Source of the DNA: Mastacembelus armatus | Lineage: Eukaryota > Chordata > Actinopteri > Synbranchiformes > Mastacembelidae | DNA length: 64,000 bases | Direction: 5' to 3' | Assembly: GCF_900324485.2 (NCBI RefSeq) | Contig: NC_046638.1 | Coordinates: 719,673-783,672, forward strand | Shown here: positions 1 through 12,759 of the stretch, piece by piece | Position numbering within the stretch: position 1 is the first letter of the stretch | How the letters are laid out: every line of letters starts with the position of its first letter | Program-made: the position numbers and the translations under genes | Notes under the pieces: model-generated | Seen by the model: only the letters and a program-made list of their open reading frames with translations | What the model was told of the DNA's origin: nothing | The model's database searches: none

Positions 1-1095
1 GTTGTTGAGACTCTGAAGCCTCTTCACAGCAACATTTCCAGCACTTAGAGGACTCCCATGGGTGGTAATTACGTTTGAGCACAGATAACAAGGATTGCGT
101 TTCATACTCGGATGATGACTATTAAAAGGAGTGTTTTCCAATTAATTAAACACACTGTGTGTAAGTAACCTCTGGACATTTGGCCCGCGGGCTGAGCTCG
201 TTCACGAGGAGCTGCAGAAAACAAACGAGCGCTCCTTTCATGTGAAAATCTTCACTAAAGAGTCAGGATCCGAGGGAGCCGCACTGCAGATCTGCCTCCC
301 TGTTCAACTCTGTACACGCAAGATGTTAACACAACTTTCTGATACGATAAAACTACAGCGTCATTTCACGGGCAGGCCTTCTGGGCCCCGTGCTTGGCGC
401 CAAAGTCACCTGAGCTTTTCTGAGCCGTGACTTCCTGCTGCAGGAGGCTCGCCCCTGTGTTGAATATCGGCCTCTGGAGTGCCGTCACCGGCAGAGGAGA
501 ATCAGAGGTGTGCGTTAATGCAAGATGCTTAAAAAAGCGTGAAAATGCCATCGCTAATCTGCTCGGCCCATCTGTGGAGGAGCAGCTTCAGATCGGATCG
601 CTCGCTCCATTTCACCCCATCAGTGCACTCAGGCTCATGATGAGCTTAGAGGCTCCTCCTGGAGAATGTTTTCACATTACTCAGCTTTCATTACTGCCAA
701 TCAATATTCCTTTGGCATCGCACGTTACAGGCCTAAACTCAATCCAGACCTTCATGAGCTTCAATCTCACTCAGATCTGCTCATCTTGATGTCACCAAAT
801 AACTGAGCATCAGCCTCTTCAACAAAGATGAGGCCAATGTGCATGTTTTGAATTATTCTTCATTTAGTCCATTAAAAGGAGACAAATCTGCAGCTATTTA
901 ATAATAACAGTCATTTTTCAAGGATAGACGTTAAATGAAATCTGAATTGTACCAAATTAAACTTCAGTCTGAACACGAGACGTTTTGAGTCACAGCTGCT
1001 GGGTGAGGAGCAGGTGCGGTAAACAGGAAGTTAGTTTGTCAGAGATGCAGCCGTCGCACAAACATCATGGAAGCATCACACATCACGTTCCACAG

Positions 1096-1250
1096 AGGAA
1101 ACAGAGGCTGCAGAACTTCATTCAGAATCCTGCTGTTTTTAGGTTTCCTTCAGTGTCAGAGGGATCCAGGGACAGTTGTCTGTGCACCCATGGGTTCACC
1201 TCAAACAGCAGCTGGTCACTGTCAGTTCTGCAGCTTTAATCAGACACTTT
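1096..1250. repeat. Dispersed repeat A, copy 1
   Basis: About 150 bases match positions 6698-6847 in the same orientation with scattered substitutions. Shared blocks include AACAGAGGCTGCAGAACTTC and TGTGCACCCATGGGTTCAC. The open reading frame across it is fortuitous. The element class is not recognised; no terminal inverted repeat or target duplication is evident. Confidence 0.75.
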
Positions 1251-1959
1251 GACTAGTGGAAACTAAAATAGAAGAAAACAGGGCTCATGTTGTAGAAACA
1301 AGCTGTGGAAATATTATACTTCTGTTTCCATCCCAGTGCATTATGGGAGCTGTAGTTTGAAACTCAGAGCATGATTCTTCTCAAAAAGAATAACAGTAGT
1401 AAAGTCTATGAATATTACAGCATCAGCCCTCTGTCCTAAGACACTGTGGTGATTCTGGTTTTTATCTACTCAAACTGACCAACCCATGAAAACACTAACT
1501 GGAACAGGACAATCAGTAATTTAGGATCCTCTGCATTTAATCAATGAGCCCATGACGCTGCTCCTACCTGGAAATGTGGAGACCCTGAAACAACCAGACC
1601 CAGACTGTGTTCCTGCAGAGCAGACGCAGCACGAGGACTGATCTCTCTTCTGCTGAGAGGAAGGTCTTCGATCAGTCGCCTTTCTGCTAATTATAGGACT
1701 CGCTAATCAGATTAGAGCCAGGCTGTGGGCTTGAACACACACTGACCTGACCTGAGAGGGGCCACGGAAACACACCGCAGGACACCTGACACTACAGCTT
1801 CACTACGGCCACTCACACCTGAATCATCTGCTCACAGTCACTTTCAAAACAGCTGAGTCAAAGAAAAGAAAACTTCTTCTCTTGCTTTCATGTTAAACTC
1901 AATATTTTTTTGTTGGTCACAGATCATTGTTACAAAGACGACACCTTCACCTGCAAACA

Positions 1960-2351
1960 AACGCAGGCCCCGGGGCCTAAAGGACGAGGGGCCCCTGGAC
2001 TGGAGCGTCTGCATTAAACGACTGTTAACATTTGTTGGAAAGTCAATCAGACAAATACAGAGACAGAAGAAATAGAAGAGATGCAAAACAAGTGCAAAGG
2101 GATGCAAAACCAGAATCAGGTCTGAGGACATGCAAAACAACCTCAGAGACAAACACAAGGAAAACAGAGCACACACACACACACACACACGCACACACAC
2201 ACACAAATAACACAAAGTGCGAAGAAAACTAAATGACAAATGACCAAGAAGAGACACAACATGAAGAGAAGCAACCTGAGCTCAAGGCTGATGCAAAACA
2301 AGGTCAAACATCACAACAACACACAAACTCACAACAAGGCAGAGAAAGACA

Positions 2352-2393
<42 letters not shown>

Positions 2394-2460
2394 AAACCAC
2401 AAGACACAAAGCAGCTACAGAGACAGAGACCTTAAACAGAAACCTTAAACCACAAGACGT
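1960..2460. repeat. T-poor dispersed repeat with GGCCCCGGGGCC palindrome and CA microsatellites
   Basis: The stretch begins with the 14-bp perfect palindrome AGGCCCCGGGGCCT (1965-1978) and GGGGCCCCTGG. It continues as A-rich, T-poor sequence with repeated GATGCAAAAC words and two CA runs (2169-2205 and 2357-2390). Positions 33484-33680 carry the reverse-complement style version (AGGGGCCCCTGG, TTTTGCATC, T-rich, and again GGCCCCGGGGCCT). I infer two copies of one element in opposite orientation. Family unknown. Confidence 0.55.
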
Positions 2461-2766
2461 AAATAAATAAAAACAGGTGCACAAGGACCAGAGTCTGTTT
2501 CAGTCTGTGCAGGACGATATAACCTACAACCCTCAGTGGTCGTTTTATTAGGGACAGCTGCAGTAACGGAGCTGATTCATCCTGAACTGGATCAGCCCTA
2601 GACCCACAGTCTGTTGTTGTTCTGGGCTCTGCTGCAGTTTTACTAGGCGATGGCATCAATCCGAACTTATTGATACATATTTATGGATCAGTGACTGAGC
2701 ACAGACTAAAGCTGGAGGCTCCACCGGACTGAGCAGCGTGTCTGCATGTCATCCAGTCAGGAGCAG

Positions 2767-2799
2767 CCTCCTCCTCCTCCTCCTCCTCCTCCTCCTCCT
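2767..2799. repeat. CTC trinucleotide microsatellite
   Basis: About eleven CTC units lie in the promoter or 5' UTR side of irx5. A CCTC/CCTCC run follows near 2905-2928. Confidence 0.9.
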
Positions 2800-3131
2800 G
2801 TTGGCCTTCAGCGCTGTCAAACCGCCTGAAGCTGCAAGTCAGTGGAGTAGAGCGCGAGGCGCGGACGCAGAGGGTTGTGTTTGTGGGAGGTGGAGCTGAC
2901 AGTCCTCCCTCCCTCCCTCCCTCCCTCCGTCGGCGGCTTCAGCAGCGGCGGGAGCGGAAAACTTGCAGCAGAGACACACACACTGAACCCAGCAGCCACC
3001 TGCGATGCTCCGGGATGCTGCTCCGTTTTTAAGCCTCCTCTTCCTCCTCCTGCTGTCTCGGGGAAACGCGCGCTGCCGCGCTCCGATGTGAGTTCGCCCG
3101 TGCGTAATAGTCCGGCTCGGTGCGCGCCGTC

Positions 3132-6038
3132 ATGGCTTATCCTCAGGGTTTCCTCTTCCAGCCGTCCGTGTCTCTGGCTCTGCACTCCTGCCCGTCTTTC
3201 AGCTCCGGGGTCATCCTAGGACCGAGGACGGAGGAGCTCGGCCGCTCCTCTTCGGGCTCCGCCTTCGCTCCGTACTCGGGATCAGGGACCTCTCCCGGAT
3301 TCAACTCGCACCTTCCGTACGGCGGAGAGCCCCGGGCCGCCGCCACCCTCAACTCGTTCGTGGTGAGTGTCCGCACCGAGACCGAGCTGAAGTCTCGGGT
3401 CCTGGTGGGTACTGGTTTGCAGTTAGTGAAGAAGGAAGTGTCACCGGCGCCAAACACCGTTTAGAAGTTGAGTGTGAAAAGGCGCGTAGAGTCCGGTCTC
3501 AAGTCCCAGTCACCGCGGGACCTGAACAGGTTTTACCTGGAAGGTTTTAGAACAGAAAAGTTTAGAAAAGAAATCACTTCATAGTTTTCACCACAAAATG
3601 TGTTGGTCATTTTGTCTTCAAATAAAATTCAGTGTTAGAATATTGGTAATTATTAATCATGATAATAATTAATAATGACAATTAATTATAATGATAAATA
3701 ATAATGATAATAAATAATAATGATGATGATAAATAATAATGATAATAAATAATAATGATGATGATAAATAATAATGGATTTTGCGGAACGTTAATATAAA
3801 GAAAATCTTTTCAAAAAGCAGTTTTTAATTTTTTCCACAAAATCATTTGTCAGAAAAATGATTCTGGATTTTTTGTTGTTCCTTCATCTTTAATCTGTGA
3901 TTTTTTGATAATGTGTCTGGGAATAAATGTAATTTATGGAGGAAGATTCACTAAAATTGATGCAATTTTATTTTGGAGAGAAATGAAAATATTTATTGAA
4001 AAATGATATTTAATGAAAAAAGAGTCGACTGCAGAATCTGATCCTGAATCTCTGGACCAGCTGACCCTGTTTGTGTAAAAACATGAGGCAGATGTTGAAG
4101 TGTTAGAAAAATGGGATTTAAAGGAGCTTTGACTGTGGATTTGTTTGGGATTCAAATGGCCTCGTTTTGGCTGCACTGTGCTGTGTGCAAATTAAATTTT
4201 GTTTGTGTGTTTTCTTAATTCAGCCTTTATTTAACCGTGTTCAGATTAGCAATCTGCTCGTCAGAGGAGAGCTGCCAGGAAAACGGCTTCAGCTCAGAGG
4301 CTGAAAACAGACCTGAGGCCGTGCAGAGAGAACCTCACACGGAAACACTGCTGACTCTTTTATTCTTGGTCGTGTTTCAGAGTCCCAGCTTCGACCCATC
4401 CTCAGGCATCTCCGGCTCCTTGGACTACCACCCGTTCGGGGCCCTGGGGCCCTATCCGTACGGAGACCCCACCTACAGGAAAAACGCCACGCGGGACGCC
4501 ACGGCCACGCTGAAGGCCTGGCTGAACGAGCACCGTAAGAACCCGTACCCCACCAAGGGGGAGAAGATCATGCTGGCCATCATCACCAAGATGACCCTGA
4601 CTCAGGTGTCCACCTGGTTCGCCAACGCCCGCCGGAGGCTGAAGAAGGAGAACAAGATGACCTGGACCCCCAGGAACCGGAGCGAGGACGAGGAGGAGGA
4701 GGACAACATTGACCTGGAGCGAAACGACGAGGACGAGGAGACGACGAAGACGAACAACGACGAGCCGGAGACGAAGAGCGAGGCCGGTGAGTGACGAGGG
4801 CGAACCGCTCTCAGAACACACTTTTCCACACAATCATCAAACATCAGAGTCAGTCCGACGTAAAAAACCAAACTCCTCTACAGGCAGCGATTAGTCGATC
4901 GATCAGCAGAAAATAAACCAATTATTCAGCAGATCAACATGAAACAGTGTTTTAACACAAAGTGAGCTCCTGAACACACTGAGGCCAGAAACCTGATTGG
5001 TGTGAAGTCGCAGCAGCACAGGACGAACTCCGATCCTTCACGTGGGTACCAGTACTGCACCGCGAGAAAGTACCAGAGAGTAAAAGTACCCAGAGAAAAT
5101 CTGATTCTGTTAGTGCTGCAGTTTGTTTCACATGTTTCTTTGATAAACGAGGGTCCTGTTGGACTGTACTGTAACACTGTGCTGATCTGGGGTCAGGACC
5201 ACCTGAGTTCTGTGTCTGGCTTCAGATTTCTGCTGTTGAAGCGGGAAACTACTGATTCTTCTGGTTTGTTTTATAAAATGTGATTCGTGGTTTCTGATTG
5301 GTTATTGCAGCTCTGGTGCTCCTCAGTTTTATTGTGTTGTTAAAACCTGATAAATAACCAGCATGTTTGTGCCCCCCCCCCCGACCAGCAGCCGGCCGGC
5401 CCCTCTCGCTGGCAGACTCCTGTGGGACGACATACAGAGAGGACAGTGGCACCGACCCCGACCGAGGCTTCACAGATCCGGACTTTAAAGACTTGGGGGA
5501 CAGGAGGCTGCCTCACATTCTGGGCCCCACCTCCACGGGGGCCGAACTACAAAACACCGCACCGGGCACGCTCAGAGTTTCAGACCTAGAGCGCACGTTG
5601 AGCCCACTGTCTAAGGAGCACAGAGACTCCTGTGGCACCATCCAGGGGCCAAACCCGCCCCCTAAACCCAAACTGTGGTCCCTGGCTGAGATCGCTACCT
5701 CCACGGACAAAAGTAAAGGATGTAATGACTCTCCAGGGGTGGGGCCGCAGCAGGCCCCGGCCCACCCGACATCCGCGCCCCGGACCCCGTTCCCCCACAG
5801 CACCGCCCTGTCCCGGCACCTCTACTACACCTCCCCCTTCCTCCCCGGATACTCCAGCTACGGCCCCTTGGGGCCCCTGCACGGCAGCCCCAGCTCACAC
5901 TTGGCCTCCGCGACACATTTAAACGGATTACACCAGACGATGCTGCAGCGGGCCGAGGCCATGGCCAGAGACTGCAAGCTCCGCAGCCAGAGCCAGCTGG
6001 ACCTGCACGAACTGAAGAAAGGCACGACGAACGTGTAG
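3132..6038 (+). CDS. irx5: Iroquois homeobox transcription factor Irx5 (paralogue a or b not resolved)
   Basis: Three coding exons, 3132-3362, 4381-4786 and 5389-6038, give 428 aa (human IRX5, recalled, is 483). The ATG at 3132 opens [12 protein letters not shown], matching the IRX5 start MSYPQGYLYQPS. A GTG twelve bases upstream in the same frame is not needed. Residues about 109-171 form the TALE homeodomain ([20 protein letters not shown]...[15 protein letters not shown]). An acidic [12 protein letters not shown] tract follows, then [11 protein letters not shown] near 307-317 and the IRX5-type end LRSQSQLDL...HELKKG. Junction phases agree (0, then 1). The exon 3 acceptor is CAGCAG, so one alanine codon may be optional. 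The protein is a nuclear sequence-specific regulator used in heart, retina and limb patterning in vertebrates. IRX1/3/6 lack these N- and C-terminal matches. Adjacency to rbl2 agrees with human 16q12. Confidence 0.93.
3656..3775. repeat. AT-rich TAA/GAT microsatellite in irx5 intron 1
   Basis: Interrupted AATAATGATAATAAATAATAATGATGATGATAAA-type runs lie inside intron 1 (3363-4380). Confidence 0.85.
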
Positions 6039-6263
6039 AGCAGAGGAAACGCTCCACACGTTTATTTATCGGCACCGAACAGTTGGTGGGATTGTCCTCT
6101 GGAACGTCGGGATTTCAAAGAAAACTATGAAACAGAGACAAAAGGCCGCACGCAGGCCTCAGGCTTTGATTTAGAAACACAAATATTCACTTTTAGACTG
6201 CGGTTTTCTATGTTGATGAGATTTAATCTTTGTAGTGCATTTCTGCACAGAACATGAAGTATC

Positions 6264-6269
6264 ATTAAA
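6264..6269 (+). promoter_or_regulatory. Candidate irx5 polyadenylation signal ATTAAA
   Basis: ATTAAA lies 226 bases after the irx5 stop, giving a short 3' UTR. No closer AATAAA was seen. Confidence 0.55.
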
Positions 6270-6697
6270 AGCTAGTTTTATTAATACTGAACTGATGACC
6301 TGCCGTTCTTCTATGGAAACACCTTCAGGTGAATTACATTAGAAAACTCTTCCAGACAAAGGTGAAGAGGAGGAACAGGAAGTTATTCCAGAAAAAAAAT
6401 CATCTCTAGATATTATATTATATTATATGTTATATACTGAATTCAGTTCTCTCAAAATTGGATGAAGCTGACGGGGAAGCAGAGATTAAATCTGTGCTCG
6501 TCAGTTCATTCTCACCTGGTGAACTGAGGATCTGGCCTGTGAGACAGTCTACTCAAAACTAGCCCCAGTTCTCAGAGTCCTAACTCTGAAATCTGAACAC
6601 AGACATGAGACATGTTAATGTGGTTCAGTGTGAACCTGAGGATCTCATCATCTCTGGTGTCCCTGCACAATAAACCTTTATAAATCCAGTTAGTAAA

Positions 6698-6847
6698 CAG
6701 AGGCTGCAGAACTTCACTGAGAATCCTGCTGTTTTTAAGTTTCCTTCAGTGTCACAGGGAAACAGGGACCCAGGTTGTCTGTGCACCCATGGGTTCACTG
6801 CAAACAGCAGCTGGTCACTGTCAGTTCTGCTGCTTTAATGAGACACT
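6698..6847. repeat. Dispersed repeat A, copy 2
   Basis: Homologous to 1096-1250 in the same orientation. The two copies lie on either side of irx5, about 5.6 kb apart. Several substitutions separate them, so they are not a very recent duplication. Confidence 0.75.
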
Positions 6848-8215
6848 GAATAAATCCAACCATGATATCACAGCAGCTCGATGAGTTTTCAGATTAGCTG
6901 GTTAATTTTTTCTATATCTCAGATTAGCAGAAACATTTCCAACTTCCTCCATTTTCACACAAAAATCAAAATTCACTGTAGCAGCTTAAACGACAGGAGG
7001 AGCAGGCGGTTCACAGAAAAACAGCAGCTCATCGTGGCTGGAGTTCTCACTGAACAACCACAGGATTAAAATCACTGAGCAGGTGATGCTCAACTCCGCA
7101 GACCTGCAGCCCACATCCTGAACATCAGGTAAAGAAAGCAGCAGATTTTTAGATCTCGCTCAGCAGGAACCGTCACTCCTCACGGCTCGGTTCTTTCACC
7201 GCACGTCAACCTGACGACTTCATGTTCGTCTCAAACTCAAGTTTTTGGACGTTTGCAAACATTCGTTCCAAGACACATTTTAACTGTTTCAGCCTTTTCA
7301 TCCAGAGGTGGAAAACGTGTCTAGATCCTTCACCCGAAGGGCAGCACAGCCCCCATTTATCCAGTATAACCAGTATCTACTAACTGGTTTCTGACAGTAA
7401 TGCAGACCTCAGAGGTGGAGGATGCAGTCGAAGCAGACGATGGGTGATAATCAAGTAAAACACAAATACTGCATATAAAAATAAACCTGTTACTACATTA
7501 ATATGAACATTTCATGATAAATAGGGAGACAGACTAATAGAAACATGGTTTAGATATTTTTATTTCTATTTACTGATTAAAATAATCAGTAATAAAATTA
7601 ATTCCCAGGCACAGCCCTAATTGTTTCAGTTTTTCAGCCAAAATATGGCCTGCAGTACTCTTACTTTAAGGTAGTATTTTTACTTTGTGTGTATTCGTGC
7701 TCTGATCACCTGACTACTTTAATTATTGGCTTCTTTGCACATTTTGCTTTTAATAGTGATAAGATCATAAAGTGCATGTGTCAAGGAAAAAGACAATTTT
7801 GTCAGAAAAAACATTTTTCAACTGGTTTTAGAAAATTTTCTCTTTTTATCTGAAAGATTGAAAAATGTCCAAATATAAAATCTAAAGGTTTAATTTCACA
7901 TCCAATTCTTAGAGCATTTCCATTTCCAAGGGTCTTTTATGTGCTTTAATTATAGTTTTACTGCTGATACTCTTATATCTACTGCAGTATTTTTCCATTA
8001 TTATTTCTATGATTATTAAATGTGTGGACAGTTTATGCAGCTGCAGCTGAAGCTTTTGTCTTATAACGAACCAGCCTGAGCTGAATCACTTCACACAGAC
8101 GATTTTCAGCCTAAATCAACAAGCAAAACAAAAGAAATGAAAAATGAATGTTTTTAAAAATCTAAACTTTTGCATGTTAGATTTCTGTGGATGTTTAAAA
8201 CACACACGTAATCAC

Positions 8216-8216
<1 letters not shown>

Positions 8217-8247
<31 letters not shown>

Positions 8248-8356
8248 CAGAGATGCTTTTATTCTCAATGGCAGGAAAGTCCCACCAGGGCTGAAGCAGC
8301 CGGTCAGCTCGTCTGCACCATAAAATATTGATTAACATGGGGAAAAAGAAAATCTT

Positions 8357-8384
<28 letters not shown>
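8217..8384. repeat. Opposed CA (8217-8243) and GT (8357-8384) microsatellites
   Basis: A CA run and a GT run about 110 bases apart form an imperfect inverted pair around unique sequence. Confidence 0.85.
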
Positions 8385-8388
<4 letters not shown>

Positions 8389-8956
8389 TGGTGAATAATT
8401 CATAGGTAACACTGCCAGTGATTGGAAGAAACAGGAAGTATTGATCAACTTAAACAAACCTCAGCTGTGCAGGACCCTCACAGGCTGCGTTCACTAAACT
8501 CCACTGTCTGCAATGAAATATGCAGAAATAATATCTATTCACCGTGACAGACGCCAGATTATACACTCTCAGATTATAAACACACTCATCTCCCAGCAGA
8601 ATGAAGGTCTCAGCTTCAGTCATCACAAACTGACTCTGCTGCTCCTGCAAACTGAGCAAATCTGAGAAACGTACAAACAGATGCTTTAACTTTGTATCTC
8701 TGACTTTAAAGCTGCTCCCCCTCATGTCTCTAGAGGGTCTGATGACACAAACTAACTCCCGCCATAAGCCCCTCCTTCCTGGAGGCCATCGCCCATCCCG
8801 TCCTGTTTCCTGAAGCTACGACGTGAACTACAGATGCCTGGTTGGGACAAAGTGCCCAGTCCAAAGCTAGCGTTAGCTGACTGAGGAGTAAATGTATCAG
8901 GCCAGTAGACGCTCTGGTTCCTGCTAATGTGACCCAAAACACTAACGTTACCCAAA

Positions 8957-9263
8957 GCTCCAGTTCTTCCCAAATCCACATCAGATCCATTCAGTCCAAA
9001 GGTCCAATCAGGACCATGCTAGGTGGCTAATGCTACCAATCCAACAGGTTAGCTTTAGATGCTAACACATCCAGAAGGAAGAAGGCCCCATGTGGATCCA
9101 CTGTGAGTCCTTTGGCTGCTTTGAACTCTCTCCATGTGAAAAAGCCAAAGCCATGTTAACCCTGGTTGTTGGTCTTTCTTTGTCCCACTCTCTCTGTGCT
9201 AAAGAACGCCGCCTCTTGGCTCTGGCAGCCACTGGTTCCCACTTTGAGCTGCAGAGACTCCTC
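8957..9263. repeat. Dispersed repeat B, copy 1
   Basis: About 300 bases nearly identical to 22743-23053 in the same orientation. Over 8986-9263 only a few differences are seen. Similarity continues weakly to the left (TTTAAAGCTGCTCCCCCTC near 8706 against CTTAAAGCTACTCTGCCTC near 22700). The right edge is sharp: copy 1 continues into GGCTGCTGTTGG while copy 2 diverges. This suggests a recently active, variably truncated mobile element. No coding capacity is recognised. Confidence 0.85.
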
Positions 9264-12200
9264 CATGGCTGCTGTTGGAAACCACTACTGGCTTCTTCTG
9301 ACCTTGGCCAGGTGGCAGGGGGGGCTCATTGATGGAGCGGACTTTGCCAACACAGGGTAGAGGAGCTGGAATAACAACAGAAGGGCTGTAGGTAGCAGAG
9401 AGTCCTGGGGGGCACAAACTGCACTAAAAACCACTTGAACCAAGCAGCGCCCCCTGGTGTAACACTGACCCGTAGTGTTTTATTTCAGGAGAAACAGTGT
9501 CTCAACATGTCATGCAGCAACAAACATCACCTCCCAGAAATTCTCCATCTTCACCCAAATGGCTCCATGTTGCCCCCAACCCCCACCACCAGAACCACCT
9601 GCACATCCTGTAAGCCTCCTGCCTCCAGCCGTGTGTTTACACCCAGGTAACTGCTGTCAGACAGTGTCGAGCATGTTAGCGAGGCAGCGAGCGGCCCAGC
9701 CGTGGGCCGTCTGACCCCTGGGACTGGCAGATGTCTGGTTGTGATGCCACTCAACCCTCCTGCCACGCAGCTCCTCCACCCTCCACCAGCTCCAACAGCT
9801 GGGCTCTCTAATGTGCTGTCCCTCAAAGTACACCACTGTCCCCAGTGAGCCCCACAGTGCAGCCACTGGGACTAAACCAGTCAGCTCTGTCTCCCTGTTC
9901 CCACTGTTTAACACCCTGCCAGAAACTGAAGCCTCAGTGTGTGTTCGTTCTCATTAAACACCCAGGCCCATATTTTTCACAACAGGAGGAGGTTTCACAT
10001 CTTGTCCTGCTGCTTTTTCCACAAACAAACAAGTTTATTCCCAAAGTTACTGGAAAAACCTCATCATTTGTCTTTATTTGTCCTTTTCACTTTCTAAAGC
10101 AGCCACAACTGAAAATAATTCATGTCCACGTTAATCCTCAGCAGATTAATGGATTAATTGACTGATAATCCTTTTATTATTTCCCTGTAAAACACGTCTG
10201 AGCGTGGATGTAAATCTATTCCTGGGAAAATTAAAAACACTAGAGAAATTCACACACAACGACTCTACTCTAGTGATCCTGACCTCTGTCTGTCCTAAAC
10301 TCTACACACCTGCGTTGTTGTTTTTGTTTGCTGGGCGTCGTCAGGCAGCCTCCACGTCGACATGAAGCTTGTGGTTCACAGAGAGAATCAGTTTCAATTC
10401 TCCACTGACGTTGTCCCTGGTGGTCTGCACCACAGAGGGAACCGAGACACATAGTTCAGATTCTGTCCCTGTTAAATAAACAGCATAAAGCAAAGGAAAT
10501 AACAGCCTGACTAAAACCAAAAGTGTAACTCAGCTCAAAATACTTCTTCATTTTCTTAAAGCTTAAAAACACGTCTGTTTTTTTATTTTCAGGCTGTTTA
10601 GCTCTAAAGTAGATATAGATGTTTTCACTGCACAAGTTTGAATCCAAGTTTCTGCAGGTGGAAAGAAACAAAATAAAGATTCAAACACAGAACAGGGTGA
10701 TGAAAACATGATGTACTGCACAGTAATACACAAGGTACTACAGCAAGGTACTACAGTATGAAACACCCCCTGGTTCATGCACAGCTCTGCACACAGGTGT
10801 CTTTGCTTTGCTTGGAGCGCCACCTGCTGCTGCACAGGTGCCATGAAACGTGTGACACTGGCACCACCTGCCAGACTGCAGCTACACACAACAACAACCT
10901 GAGTGAAGATCAGTGGACTGACATCAGCTCCGTTTCATTCATGTGAATTGTAAGATTAAAGCATCAAATATCCAAACACGTCGTCTGAAGATTTTCTGAC
11001 TCACGTCCCTGTAACAGGAGTCTGAGGAACAACAGTCGCCGGATGGTATTTGTGTCGACTCCAACAGCTTTGACTGATGGACGGACACTTGCAAAGAAAA
11101 ACCAGAAGAGAGAAATAAAGTGTGCATGAGCTGAACCTGCAGAGCGTCAGACTGGAGGTGTAAATAAAGCCGGGCCAGAGCTTCCTCCTGCAGCCCGCCG
11201 GACATTTGGCTGGAGCTGTGAGGCAGATGGTGCCGCTCGTTGGCAGTCGTACCTCCAGTGACCCTCACTGGTGAGTATCACACAGCAGGAAGCTGCTCCA
11301 TGTGTTTTACTGGGTGGGGTCCTGTTAGCCTAGCCACCGCTAACCAGCTCCCAGAACTACAGCGACCCACTGCAGGATCCAGCTGGTAGAACTTTAAAGC
11401 TGCTGCAACCGTTTTTAAAATTATTTTATAGTTTTAGTCCAACATTGGCAGAGTGTGGACAAGTTCATCTTTGGAAAAATAATTGAGAACTAAACTGAAC
11501 TGGTTCGTCCATAAAGCTGCCGCTCAAGTACTGTACTTCAGTACAGGTGTAACGTATTTCTACTTTGAGTATTTCCATTTTGTGCTACTTCATCCTTGGC
11601 CCTCACTACACCTCCACACAGCAGACGGACCGGCCTCACGCTCCACCTGGCTCAGTCCAAGGCATGCTGGGACGTCCAGACACACTCAGACTAACATTCC
11701 TTTGAAGCTCCAGCTGTCCACTCAGCTGGGAGCAAACACCCCCTGCAGGACCGGACCCTTCAACCTGAACCCTGCAGGAAGCGCTCGGACCAGGATCAGT
11801 GTGTGAGCACCAGGACAGGGAGGCTTCACCAGCGTTGGTGCTTGTTTACACAATTTCCACAGTTAATACAACAAACAGGTGATTATCGAAGATCAATGAG
11901 CAGTTAAACTGTTCCAATTTATCACAATAATCAAGCCAGTCTCAGACTAATCCTGGACAGACAGAACCATGACACCCAGGACCATCACAATCCTGATTTG
12001 GGCTGCATATGGAAACCTGGAAGACTAGTCCAGATGTTAGTAACCAGACAGATCTAAAGACTGTCGACTCTACAGGACTTCCCTTATGAGCGTCTCTGGA
12101 GGCCTGACAATGGTCCAGAGGTTAGATGGTTAGAAAGCAAACTGCTCTCCCTGTAGGCCCTCAGACTGAGACAAGCAGAGTCCTGGTGGACCCAGTGTTT

Positions 12201-12759
12201 GCTGGAGGCCAAGTTCTGCAGTCTTGAGAAGCCCAGACTCCGGATGTGGTTTAGCTACCACCTTCAATGCTCTGTTCGCACTTTATCCGGCACCGAACCA
12301 CCGTGTTTGTGCCACCGAGGCAGAGAAGCCGGTTCGGACTGTGGTCGCGCTGCTTCAGCGGACTCGGCCAACACCTGAGCACTTGCTGCTCAGAATTTAA
12401 AAGGCCACGCCCACTCCGCACGGCTGCTGCTTGATGATTGGCTCAGTGTTCTTCATAGGTCGTTCCCTTAAGTTGGTTTTCTGGCCCAGACTGGGTTTCT
12501 TTCATCCTGTGGATCAGACTTTAAGGCCTGTCAATGATCCACCAGTTAAAGTCCCTGTAAACTCCCAGTATAACCAGTAAAACACAGTCTTCCCTTATAG
12601 CCAACATGATGAAATGATTTCATCCTTATTAATAATATTCCACTCATTGTTTGATTCATAACTAAGTCAAAAGCTACAGCACAAACAGCTCCACATCTGT
12701 CTCAGCCAGATGTTGGATCTAGTCTCCTCAGTCCGGACTAAAAACCGCGTTATTTCCTC

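Larger units (their letters stand above)
1..2800. other. Upstream flank of irx5, no gene recognised; possible conserved non-coding DNA
   Basis: No exon with family similarity is visible. Positions 120-930 are complex, non-repetitive sequence with AT-rich homeodomain-type words, such as a TTAATTAA-like run near 141-148 and TCAATATT near 702, and a palindromic TTGGCGCCAA at 394-403. Iroquois loci in vertebrates are known to be surrounded by conserved enhancers, so this is a candidate regulatory stretch, but conservation cannot be judged from one sequence. The rest holds a dispersed repeat (about 1096-1250), a T-poor repeat region (1960-2460) and a CTC run (2767-2799). Confidence 0.4.

Noticed and set aside
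427-789. 120-aa open frame near the left edge
   Set aside because: No family similarity, no splice support and the frame crosses sequence that looks non-coding; more likely regulatory or neutral.
3132-6038. irx7 as the name of the first gene
   Set aside because: N-terminal MxYPQGxLxQPS, the [10 protein letters not shown] tract, [11 protein letters not shown] and the SQSQLDL end all match IRX5; the rbl2 neighbour agrees.
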